From NCBI GenBank assembly GCA_015478945.1, contig JABUQX010004803.1, forward strand, positions 15,001 to 27,315: 12,315 nt of DNA, written 5' to 3'. Shown one piece after another: positions 1-6,864 of the stretch. Under the pieces are notes generated by a model, which saw only the letters and a program-made list of their open reading frames with translations, made no database searches and was not told the origin of the DNA. The position numbers were made by a program, and so were the translations under genes. The first letter of the stretch is position 1; each line of letters opens with the position of its first letter. The DNA comes from Trachelipus rathkii. Its lineage: Eukaryota; Arthropoda; Malacostraca; Isopoda; Trachelipodidae.

Positions 1-963
1 GCGAATTTATATGGCGGACTTTTTACTATTAATGTCCTGAATATGCTTTCAGTGTTCTACAAAATTCCAGCTCATTACTTTTGGAGGTAGAGTTACGGCG
101 GGGAGTTTTGAAAACAATGGTTTAGGGGTGCGAAATTTTTTATCTGGCTTGAGCTGATAATGCGTGAGTGAAGTTAAATACTTTAGGTTTCTACTCTTCT
201 GATTGGATACTTGGCTGTGGTTGTTAAAAACGACTTCTCAATTTCCAAATGCCTTTGGGAAAAACTGCCACCTTTCTTAACAAGAGAAAAGCTTCTAGCA
301 GTTTGGGAGATAGTTCTGACATGCAGTATGTATCAGATAGGGATACTTTTGTATTTAAGTGCGAATTTCGGAACAGATCGGAAGCGGATTCTAGCATCTA
401 CAGATGGAAGAATAAGTCTTTCCTGAGAGAAAATATCACCATTTAAACGGCCGTAGAATTCATAAGTGTTATTTATGACTTTGGCCGCTTTATCTACATG
501 TGTAGCCTCGTCTTTGAAGCTGTAAAAACCACATGATTGAAGATGAGACTGTTTAGCATCATCAGAAAAGTTCAGTAGGTGTTCTATGTAACTTCTATAA
601 GGATAACTAGCTGCTGAAGTACCAAGCGAAGTTTCATTGAGATAAACATCAATCTGATTAAAACAAGTATATAGGAAGTTTGACTCTGCATACACTATGT
701 GGTCGTCGTACTGCAAAGATCTGTCCATCAGGCTTCGTCAATTTCGTTTTAAAAATAAGAAATACATTAGATGGACTCTAGATATTGGTCGAGGTGCGGA
801 TATTGGAACTCTAAAGACGTTCATGCTGCGTGATCGAGTGTGTGGGACGATTTAATGCTGATGAAGTTGGTCTCGCTCACGCTATTCTGGGTGGGCTCAT
901 CGAGAAGACGGGAATCCAGTTCCTCTTGCAGCAGTCTGGACTAGCAGGATGAAGGAAATGCAT
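1..963 (-). pseudogene. Polinton/adintovirus major capsid protein (F54H12.2-like), frameshifted and cut by the window edge
   Basis: This is the remnant of the double jelly-roll major capsid protein that forms the Polinton shell. Reading starts at ATG 963 with MHFLHPASPDCCK. It then continues in other frames: EELD and PTQNSVSETNFISIK (about 925-824), FKTKLTKPDG (about 755-724), QIDVYLNE and SYPYRSYIEHLLNF with GRLNGDIFSQERLILPSVDA (about 700-336), LLEAFLLLRKVAVFPKGI (about 325-235), TTTAKYPIRRVET (about 215-177) and MSWNFVEH near 60. The order matches the F54H12.2 family from its amino end to near its carboxyl end. Stops include TGA at 821-823 and a stop at 333-335. I see at least six frame changes, mostly of one base. 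The methionine codon at 728 is not the true start, because family similarity runs upstream of it in another frame. The far carboxyl end lies outside the window. The family assignment is from remembered motifs, not a search. Confidence 0.85.
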
Positions 964-988
964 CTTGTCGGTGTGGTGTTAGGCTGAA

Positions 989-1024
989 TAATGAGCAAAG
1001 CCTCAGATGTGATCCCCTTATATA
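989..1024 (-). promoter_or_regulatory. Core promoter of the capsid gene: TATA box plus initiator
   Basis: On the minus strand TATATAAGG (1024-1016) is followed by TCATTA (994-989). If the A of TCATTA at 992 is +1, the TATA box begins at -32 and the ATG at 963 follows after a 29-base leader. TCATTA differs from the arthropod initiator consensus TCAKTY only at its last base. The core-protein gene has the same layout. Confidence 0.6.
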
Positions 1025-1065
1025 CATGGTAACCGAAAGATGTAGTTAAAGATACCATATAGTAG

Positions 1066-1494
1066 TTAAATGGTAAATACATCAATACGTTTTGTAGACC
1101 TGTGCCTTTTAGTCTTAGGGTTTTTCCGGGTTGTGATTTTCTTATGACCTTTCTTCTTCAGAGCTCTCTTAGTCTTAGGCTTTTTCCTGCTTGTGACATT
1201 CCTGCGTCCTTTAACTTTAGCCCTGCCATGACCTGTCATTTTACGTCTTATTTTGCGTTTAACATCATCGAGCATCTCGTCAGAAACCTCAGCAATCCGC
1301 CTTTTTAATGATGCACGAGGATTGGCTCCTGTCGCTATATCTTGCATTGTGTGCAGACCTTTTCTTATAGCTTTTTTACCTAAATATTCACCCCCTCTTC
1401 TAAATACGGGGATGGCGCTTCGCAGTAACTTAGTGAAAAATCCTCCAAGACCGTATCCTCTTTGTGATCTCGAGCCAATGAATACTCTTTCCAT
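1066..1494 (-). CDS. Basic virion core protein, adenovirus pX-like, intact
   Basis: This complete 142-residue gene starts at ATG 1494. Lysine and arginine make up 45 of 142 residues. Residues about 14-31 (GYGLGGFFTKLLRSAIPVF) are glycine-rich and amphipathic or hydrophobic. Next comes RRGGEYLGKKAIRKGL, then DIATGANPRASLKRRIAE, a layout repeatedly seen in the Polinton/adintovirus proteins compared with adenovirus pX or pVI. The tail from about residue 90 is a strongly basic low-complexity arm that would bind DNA, and it contains two 20-residue repeats. The likely role is condensing the genome inside the capsid; this is inferred from composition and position. It lies between the 58-codon gene and the capsid gene, with its own promoter upstream. 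Unlike its neighbours it has no stop or frameshift. It could be a pVI-like rather than pX-like protein; the amino half leaves this open. Confidence 0.8.
   Translation of the reverse strand: MERVFIGSRSQRGYGLGGFFTKLLRSAIPVFRRGGEYLGKKAIRKGLHTMQDIATGANPRASLKRRIAEVSDEMLDDVKRKIRRKMTGHGRAKVKGRRNVTSRKKPKTKRALKKKGHKKITTRKNPKTKRHRSTKRIDVFTI
1104..1223 (-). repeat. Two-copy 60-bp tandem repeat inside the core-protein gene
   Basis: The plus-strand phrase AGTCTTAGGG at 1111-1120 recurs as AGTCTTAGGC at 1171-1180, exactly 60 bases away, and similarity extends on both sides. In the protein this gives two 20-residue units, one containing TSRKKPKTKR and the other TTRKNPKTKR. The period is a whole number of codons, so the duplication lengthens the basic arm without breaking the frame. 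The outer limits are approximate. Confidence 0.75.
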
Positions 1495-1502
1495 GTTTAT
1501 TA

Positions 1503-1679
1503 CTAATGTAACTGGAGCTTCTTTCCTATAATGTCTTTACACTGCAAGAGTGCATCAATGAATGAAAAAATGCAATTGATTATGTCCCTTATATATCCTG
1601 CAGAGGCGTCTATTTCTTGAATGAACTCAAGTAACATATAGATGAGATTTTCAATTCTGATTAAAAAATGCTCCATCAT
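1503..1679 (-). CDS. Small intact gene, 58 residues, unknown function
   Basis: An open frame runs from ATG 1679 (a second ATG follows at 1676) to TAG 1505-1503. The product begins MMEHFLIRIENLIYMLLEF and ends GKKLQLH. It is rich in isoleucine, leucine and phenylalanine at helical spacing, with scattered acidic and basic residues, which suggests one or two amphipathic helices or a short coiled coil rather than a clear membrane span. I do not recognise the family. Support for it being real: it starts one base after the TAA of the upstream capsid-type gene (TAACATG), fills the gap before the core-protein gene, lies on the same strand, and has no lesion although its neighbours are broken. The core-gene promoter lies inside its coding sequence. 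Chance openness over 58 codons remains possible. Confidence 0.5.
   Translation of the reverse strand: MMEHFLIRIENLIYMLLEFIQEIDASAGYIRDIINCIFSFIDALLQCKDIIGKKLQLH
1560..1595 (-). promoter_or_regulatory. Core promoter of the core-protein gene: TATA box plus initiator
   Basis: On the minus strand TATATAAGGG (1595-1586) is followed by TCATTC (1565-1560), a perfect match to the arthropod initiator TCAKTY. With the A at 1563 as +1 the TATA box begins at -32, the same spacing as for the capsid gene. The leader to ATG 1494 is 69 bases. The site lies inside the 58-codon gene, so a transcript from here would carry only the core protein and genes downstream. Confidence 0.6.
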
Positions 1680-1680
1680 G

Positions 1681-2625
1681 TTATAGTTGAAGCGGACGTT
1701 TCTTTCTAATGTGGACTTTACACATCAATGTACCACTTGTAAATGGGTATGGCCGTCCTTCCACGTCCTTTATATGCACTCTTATAGAGCCGATCAATGA
1801 TCTGTTCAGTGCGAGATAGTGTACATTATGGAATGTTATTACCTTACTCTCTTGAGGAAAATAAACTACTCTTAACAGAGGAGATAATGTCACCCACATA
1901 TTGGTGATCCACTATATCAGTGTAAACGTATGCCATCCCCAGGTGTTTGAGCATCTCGGAGGTAATGCAGGTATAATGTAACACCCTGTCTTGCTCGTCG
2001 TAATTCTTCCTTGGTTATATGTTCGTTTTCTACTGTTTTCATAACCCTTTTCAGCATGGTAGGTACATCATGTAGGATGTCTAACCATCCTTTACGTTCA
2101 TGGACGTGTTTCCGTTGCCATGATGATCTCCTGAGGAAAAACACATCAATCTCTAAGGTTAATGTCGGCCGTCCGTCTCAAAGTAATTAATACTTCATCA
2201 TCAGAGGGATGAATATCTGTGTTGTAAATTAGATCTCTGCACATATTACTAGTCGCTAAAAGCGTATTTAAATAACTGAACATTGCAGGTACTGACTTAA
2301 AATAGGATTTCCTCAATACAATTCTTTCATAAAAGTATTCTTTTGTACCCATAGTAATGCGGTTTAGATCACCTGTGTTCTTCACATCCAATATAGTTTC
2401 AACACAATCTACACTTCTGTAAACATTCATCCAATAAAGATTATGTGGTACATTTTCCACATCTGTATTTAATATCACTTCACACAATCCTACTTCATAA
2501 ACGTCTCTTTCAATGTCTATAGGGTTCAGTAACTCTGTCGTAAAGTCTGAGAGTTTATTATCAGGATGTAGATTCATCGAAGCTGATGAAGGCAGAGTTA
2601 AATAGAAGTAGTCTGTACTCGACAT
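1681..2625 (-). pseudogene. Polinton FYLTLPS-type structural protein, probable penton-like/minor capsid protein, frameshifted
   Basis: ATG 2625 opens MSSTDYFYLTLPSSASMNL, then DNKLSDFTTELLNPIDIER and YEVGLCEVIL. This is the hallmark amino end of a protein present in most animal Polintons and usually taken as the minor (penton-like) capsid protein; that functional label is less secure than the family match. The first frame ends at TGA 2148-2146. The middle continues in another frame (ITKEELRRARQG, about 2020-1985). A third frame gives YVYTDIVDHQYVGD (about 1930-1885). The last part is PLLRVVYFP, then VHIKDVEGRPYPFTSGTLM and KVHIRKKR, ending at TAA 1683-1681. These late blocks match the family's usual carboxyl end, so one gene of about 315 codons covers the whole interval with at least three frame changes. 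I chose ATG 2625 over an earlier GTG because FYLTLPS normally lies near the amino end. Confidence 0.75.
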
Positions 2626-2643
2626 GGTCGCAATGAACACTGT

Positions 2644-2675
2644 TAATGATTCTTAATTTCACTTGCTTTTATTTA
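2644..2675 (-). promoter_or_regulatory. Possible promoter of the FYLTLPS gene
   Basis: On the minus strand TAAATAAAAG (2675-2666) is followed by TCATTA (2649-2644), the same initiator word as at the capsid gene. The spacing is 28 rather than 32 bases and the TATA match is poorer. The ATG at 2625 lies 22 bases past the putative start. Confidence 0.3.
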
Positions 2676-2722
2676 GGAGTTAAACTTGTCAGGGTAACCC
2701 AATTCATTCTAACCAAGTACTG

Positions 2723-2728
2723 TTTATT
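2723..2728 (-). promoter_or_regulatory. Candidate polyadenylation signal at the end of the integrase gene
   Basis: The minus strand reads AATAAA at 2728-2723. It contains the TAA codon (2726-2724) that closes the last integrase-like frame. The hexamer is common by chance in AT-rich DNA. Confidence 0.3.
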
Positions 2729-3735
2729 TTCGACCCTTCCTTTCGAGCCTATATCTTTTCAATTTTATACACATTACTTTCAGGATTGAAGCGTATTTAC
2801 TTTTTACTTTCCGTTTATAAAAACCTCCTATATCTTTTTACCGTCAAACCTCCTCCACAATAATATAATTTTAAACCTCATAATCGGGAGTCTCGAAAAT
2901 TGTGAACTTTAGAAAACCTTCTGAAGAACCACCCGATTCTAGCCTTTCCTAACTTTCCGCCTCTGTGGAAACTCGTACATAATCGCCTAAGCATATACCC
3001 TGAATTATCCTTAATTTTTCTGGCTCTTCGTTGTGGCTGAGGCAGCATCGCAGGCTTTATTTTCGACATTTCTAGAGGGGTAGATTTTATAGTTCTGTGA
3101 AACGATCTATTATAAGAATGAGCAAGGTCTTGTAGAATGTCAATATACTTAAAAGTATTCATGCGGGTAAAGTACCGGTGCATTTTCTCCTTGATAGTTC
3201 GCTGTACTCTTTCAACTATATCTGCTTTATTCACTGAGAATGTATTGTAATACCCCATGTCATGCTCTTTAACTAATTTTTGAAATTCTCGACCTAGAAA
3301 TTCAGTCCCTTGGTCCGTCCACAGCAATTGCTCGGCCATCGCCTGCCACCTCTATAATTTCATCTCAAGGCCTTAGATACCAGTACCTGCACATTTTATC
3401 TTTTAAGGTATTAACATAAATATCTAGATACACAAATCAATGGTAAAAGTAAATGTATTGATACCCATCGTTGTACCGAGTTGTATTTAACCACTCGCGA
3501 TAAATCCAATTGCCAACGCTATCGAGACAGTGGGGCTATAGGTTTTCCGGTAGGAATTTTCTGGTGCGAACAGGTTGTATGTAGATGTGAAAGCCTCTCA
3601 CTCTCTAAATTATCTTTCAGCTCTTCCCCCAATGTCCCAGAAACCTCGAGCAAACCTTGTGAAGCCCACCATAGCCGTGTTAGCTCCTTCACATCGTAAT
3701 ACATACCTTATCAAAACCACCTCCTTAGCCTCCAT
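2724..3735 (-). pseudogene. Polinton integrase (retrovirus-type DDE), heavily frameshifted
   Basis: This is the remnant of the enzyme that inserts Polinton DNA into the host chromosome. A plausible start is ATG 3735. Amino-terminal family features are scattered over frames: YYDV near 3700, FARGFWDIGG, and YIQPVRTRKFLPEN near 3580-3540. The catalytic core begins with GNWIYREW and YNDGYQYI (about 3510-3450), and then the frame meets TGA 3439-3437. From 3339 a long clear stretch gives LWTDQGTEF with the second catalytic aspartate, KADIVERVQRTIK with the catalytic glutamate, and YNRSFHRTIKSTPLEM. There are 33 residues between D and E, slightly short of the usual spacing. An in-frame TAG sits at 3354-3352. 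The carboxyl domain continues past the stop at 2880-2878 in other frames (GGFYKRKV, about 2825) to TAA 2726-2724. It is inactive as read, or badly sequenced. A Metaviridae integrase was considered, but the flanking capsid genes favour Polinton. Confidence 0.85.
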
Positions 3736-3781
3736 GATGGCTACGATATTTATTTTTCAATATATCCAATAATATAAACTG

Positions 3782-3803
3782 TGGGCTGCTATTTTACAGC
3801 CCA
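3782..3803. other. Perfect 7-bp hairpin just upstream of the integrase gene
   Basis: TGGGCTG (3782-3788) and CAGCCCA (3797-3803) form a perfect 7-bp inverted repeat around an 8-base AT-rich loop, followed on the plus strand by AAAAAA. It is 47 bases upstream of the putative integrase ATG. It is GC-rich against an AT-rich background. The role is unknown. Confidence 0.5.
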
Positions 3804-3897
3804 TAAAAAAGACCCAACTTTTATTAGTTTTTAAAAATTAGACAAACAGGCAAATCAAAATCAGGTCTGCCTTATGCTTCGGTGAAAGTGGACGTGT

Positions 3898-3898
<1 letters not shown>

Positions 3899-3931
<33 letters not shown>

Positions 3932-3946
3932 TTATTTTTTTTTTTT
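3899..3946. repeat. Poly-T tract (poly-A on the minus strand)
   Basis: An uninterrupted run of 28 T (3899-3926) is followed by AAAATTTA and a second run of 12 T (3935-3946). On the minus strand this reads as an A-rich tail after AATAAA-like words near 3965-3945. It may be the tail of a retroposed copy or a simple homopolymer expansion. Confidence 0.8.
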
Positions 3947-4200
3947 AAAATAAATATTTATTTATAGAAAAAAATTATAACATTTTATATGAATGCTGAT
4001 GATGATGTAGATGTGATGCATGTCATGTTAATTTGAAATGTGAGACCCAAATATTATTGTTAATAGTGCGAGTATTTTAAAAATTTTCTTATGTTACATT
4101 GAAGAGATAAGTTGTATTCTACTTTTGCTCTGAAAGTTTAAAGAAGGGTAGGCCTCCCTTCACATAGGCGATTTCGATTCGAGCCAACAAAAATTCTGAT
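3927..4200 (-). mobile_element. Possible short retroposon body upstream of the poly-A tract
   Basis: No gene is seen here. Read on the minus strand, about 250 bases of mixed sequence end in AATAAA-like words and then the long A tract, as in a SINE or LINE 3' end. Near its start GGCTCGAATC (about 4188-4179) resembles a tRNA-type B box (GGTTCGAATCC) with mismatches, but I find no A box. A 6-bp hairpin (GAAGGG/CCCTTC, 4143-4161) lies nearby. I see no target-site duplication. Confidence 0.25.
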
Positions 4201-4212
4201 TGATAAAGATTC

Positions 4213-4213
4213 T

Positions 4214-4245
<32 letters not shown>

Positions 4246-4619
4246 GCTAGTAGTTTATATATTTTGGTGTTTGTATATATTAGAGATTATAGTATGTATG
4301 TATATATATTATATATATAATATATACTATATATATATAATATATATAATATAATAGTATATATAATATATAATATATAACTTGCAGCCCCTCCATCCCA
4401 AGTTTTCACGACTATCTATCTAACTATATATCTATATATATATATATTATATATATACTATATATATATATATATATTATACATATATATATATATATAT
4501 ATTACTATATATACTATATATATATTATTAAGATACATGCTAAAAGGAAATATAAAACATAGTGTTTAATATGATGAATTTATTTATTCACAAATGAGCA
4601 AAATAGATCAATGAACAAA

Positions 4620-4658
<39 letters not shown>

Positions 4659-4750
4659 GTACAACAAAATATATATACTATTATATATATTATATATATA
4701 AAATATATATATTACTATATAATATAAATATATATAAAATAATATATATA

Positions 4751-4795
<45 letters not shown>

Positions 4796-4884
4796 ACTAT
4801 ATAATATATATATATATATAAATAATATATATATAGTTATATATATATATAGTATATTATATAATATATATATATAATATATAA
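4213..4884. repeat. (AT)n microsatellite tract
   Basis: Several (TA)n blocks run through this interval, broken by short unique islands at about 4381-4430 (with TATC repeats) and 4530-4620. No gene is seen. The tract sits between the integrase and the next gene upstream, where Polintons are normally gene-dense, so it is probably a later expansion or host DNA inside the element. Confidence 0.9.
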
Positions 4885-4889
4885 TTGAA

Positions 4890-5778
4890 TTAATAATAGG
4901 GAAATAACATCATAGATACTAACCTATGAATTAATCCATTAAGATTGGGTACGGTGCTTTTCTTATTTCTTCCTTTAACCACACGTTTGAATTTATCTGA
5001 AGCGTAGGACGAGCCTGAAGGACTAGAGTCGGGTCTTGGTGTCTTAGGAAAATCATCCAAGTCTGCTAGTCTACGTGTGTTCAAGATTAAAGAGCGGGGA
5101 AAATTTATAGTCTTGAAGCTTTTCTATAGTTGCCAACCCGGATACAGCCCCTTCTTCCCAATCTCGTGAGAGATCAAGCATTAAGTCTACAAGTTTGATC
5201 CTTTAAACTACCTCATCATCAATAATGATTTGGCCTAGCTCATTCCAAGTTATTTGTTCTTTTAAAATATTATAGAGAGTTAGTCCTGATTTGCAAGCCC
5301 TGTTAGGCAGACTCTCCTTCAGGATATTTTTTAAGTTGTCTTCGTACTTCATCTCAGGTTTTACTTCTGATGGCAAATTTGTTTCCTCAACGTCAGACTT
5401 ATTTAGTGCAGCCTTTAGATGAAAATCCTTAAGGCTTAATAATTTCTGGATGGCATCCTGGTATAAGATACGCTTCTCATGGATGTTAATGTCTGAATTT
5501 AATATCCGATACACCTCTTTCTCGTAATTGTTTATCTGCTCAACTTTAGGGTCGAATAAGCTGTAAGGTAGAGTTTCCTGATGAAACTGTGTAGCATTCA
5601 AAGGTTGTTGATTCTCTCGAGATAAATGGTGATTATTGGGTGGTGGAATTTGCAGTGAGGATGGCAACGCATAAGGCGGAGTTTGGGTAGTCTGAGTATG
5701 GGGGCTCTGCATCGATGAAGTAGTATTACACTTCATTTTCTCATACTCGTTAAACGGTAATACAGCGACCTTCTTCAT
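4890..5778 (-). pseudogene. Uncharacterised Polinton protein with a conserved WNxxGxI block, 3' part disrupted
   Basis: ATG 5778 overlaps the preceding stop (TAATG) and opens MKKVAVLPFNEYEKM, giving 191 codons to TAA 5205-5203. Residues about 25-75 are rich in proline, glutamine and serine (disordered linker). Then comes a charged helical section (about residues 80-150) and a carboxyl block with ILKEQITWNELGQIIIDDE. I associate this tryptophan-glycine block with an unnamed Polinton protein family whose function is unknown. Past the stop the same frame reads LVDLMLDLSRDWEE and on to a TAG near 5083. An adjacent frame carries NTRRLADLDDFPKTPRPD and a basic tail, ending at 4890. So the original gene probably ran on, with at least two frame lesions. 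An earlier GTG at 5793 is a less likely start because it would overlap the upstream gene by more than the compact TAATG. Confidence 0.6.
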
Positions 5779-6104
5779 TATGAAGATATCCACTTGGTAA
5801 TCAGAGGAGCAATAACTGAGAAAAGTAGAGGTAGGAATACACCCCCCTCCTTCTGCAACACCTTCTTTTTATTTTTCAGTTGCTTTATGTTACGGGAGAG
5901 TTTTTGAATGGTGTTTCTATGTCGACGCAGCTTTACCTTCTGAGGCCTGTTTAAAGGAACATTTCCCTTTATAAGATTCAAGCAGAGTTCGCATACACAC
6001 TGGACGAACTTCTCATCATCACAGATTATTTTCCGCTTTTCGGCCGGTTTCAGCTTTTTAAATCTTTTTATAAGAAGTAAATACTTTACAACTAAACTAC
6101 TCAT
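5778..6104 (-). CDS. Conserved small Polinton protein with basic middle and hydrophobic end, intact
   Basis: This complete 108-residue gene starts at ATG 6104 and ends at TAA 5780-5778. The amino part (KLKPAEKRKIICDDEKF) is charged. The middle has CELCLNLIKGNVPL, followed by a lysine/arginine-rich helix (about residues 55-85) ending KNKKKVLQKEGG. The last 20 residues (VFLPLLFSVIAPLITKWISS) are hydrophobic. This order, with a cysteine/asparagine block, a basic helix, then GG and a hydrophobic tail, is one I recognise from many animal Polintons as an unnamed family. A membrane-active or capsid-internal role is a guess from the tail. It overlaps the ATPase stop by one base (TAATG) and its own stop overlaps the next ATG in the same way. 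No lesion is seen, in contrast with both neighbours. Confidence 0.75.
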   Translation of the reverse strand: MSSLVVKYLLLIKRFKKLKPAEKRKIICDDEKFVQCVCELCLNLIKGNVPLNRPQKVKLRRHRNTIQKLSRNIKQLKNKKKVLQKEGGVFLPLLFSVIAPLITKWISS

Positions 6105-6729
6105 TATTCAGGAATGTATACAGTTTCTATCTCATGCGGTAGAATGTTGGTGCGGAGCAGAACTCTACACGTGTTCCTAGGATGAAGCTCACACAGCAAG
6201 TATCCGTATGGAGTCGAAGTAACCTCTTTATATACTTTTAAGAACTCTTTTCTTGCTAACGGAAACATCTGTGACCCTAGAACATTGACCTGGCTCATAT
6301 CTCTTCTCTGTCCAAACAGAATCAGATACTGTGTGTTTAAAGAAACAGTCCTCATGTGCTTGCTTTGATGAAAAATGTTCTGTGTAATGAAAAACATCAG
6401 ATATTATTTAAATGATGGGAAACACGTGACGTCTTCAGCTTATCTTCGTTTAACTTGTGCAGCATGTCATCCAGAACTATAACTTTATAACCTTGTACAT
6501 TTTCCAATGATTTAATATCGTATAACCCTTCATGGATTTCCACTATATTATTATATTCATTAAACTTCTCCTGGAATACACTCTAGCACCAGATTATTTT
6601 CACAGGTGCATGCTCAAAAATTCCACCATGCTTTAATATGTTTAATAGCAGAAAGGTTTTCCCGCAGCCTGTGGGCCCCGCCACCATACATGTAGCAGGG
6701 CTGTAGAACATGAATTTACTCACATCCAT
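6104..6729 (-). pseudogene. Genome-packaging ATPase (A32/FtsK type), broken by a stop and a frameshift
   Basis: This is the motor that would pump DNA into the capsid, in the HerA/FtsK superfamily as in Polintons and large DNA viruses. ATG 6729 opens MDVSKFMFY. Walker A is GPTGCGKT about residues 16-23, followed by FLLLNILKHGGIF and VKIIWC. TAG at 6585-6583 interrupts the frame. After it the same frame holds GLYDIKSLENVQGYKVIVLD and the Walker B aspartates (about 6486-6465), then SHHLNN, and meets TGA 6399-6397. A shifted frame carries the rest: FFITQNIFHQ with the sensor glutamine, then TVSLNTQYLILFGQ, RDMSQVNVLGSQMFP and PYGYLLCELHP, ending at TAA 6106-6104. The junction near 6400-6415 also looks a few bases short. 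The frame is open upstream to 6864 without an ATG, but the promoter position supports 6729. Confidence 0.88.
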
Positions 6730-6750
6730 ACTCGTGGAGTGCTCGACGTG

Positions 6751-6786
6751 CAATGCAACTTTCGAGGCTATGGTGGAGCATATATA
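6751..6786 (-). promoter_or_regulatory. Core promoter of the ATPase gene: TATA box plus CATT initiator
   Basis: On the minus strand TATATATGC (6786-6778) is followed by GCATTG (6756-6751). With the A at 6754 as +1 the TATA box begins at -32, as at the capsid and core-protein genes, and ATG 6729 follows after 25 bases. The initiator shares only the CATT core with the other two. Confidence 0.5.
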
Positions 6787-6864
6787 CCCATTGAACAAGA
6801 TTATGCTTAAGATGCAACAGGTATGAAGGAGAATTTTCCTAAAATTTAGAAGGAAAAAATATTT

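Noticed and set aside
785..950. Plus-strand frame with LAHAILGGLIEKTGIQFLLQ that looks protein-like
   Set aside because: It lies opposite capsid motifs (PTQNSVSETNFISIK) on the minus strand, is short, and has no start or partner frame; it is a shadow.
897..1085. 62-codon minus-strand frame over the capsid promoter and start
   Set aside because: It covers the TATA/initiator and leader in the wrong frame, and the capsid amino end is read in other frames.
1253..1531. 92-codon plus-strand frame opposite the core-protein gene
   Set aside because: It is antisense to the basic, motif-bearing core protein; composition only mirrors that gene.
3481..3772. Plus-strand frames of 65-72 codons opposite the integrase amino end
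   Set aside because: No motifs, and the minus strand carries integrase blocks here.
4143..4200. tRNA gene suggested by the GATTCGAGCC word and the GAAGGG/CCCTTC hairpin
   Set aside because: The B-box match is imperfect, no A box or cloverleaf can be drawn, and the hairpin is not in an acceptor position.
4213..4884. CRISPR-like or regulatory repeat array
   Set aside because: It is simple (TA)n sequence with irregular interruptions and no constant repeat-spacer structure.
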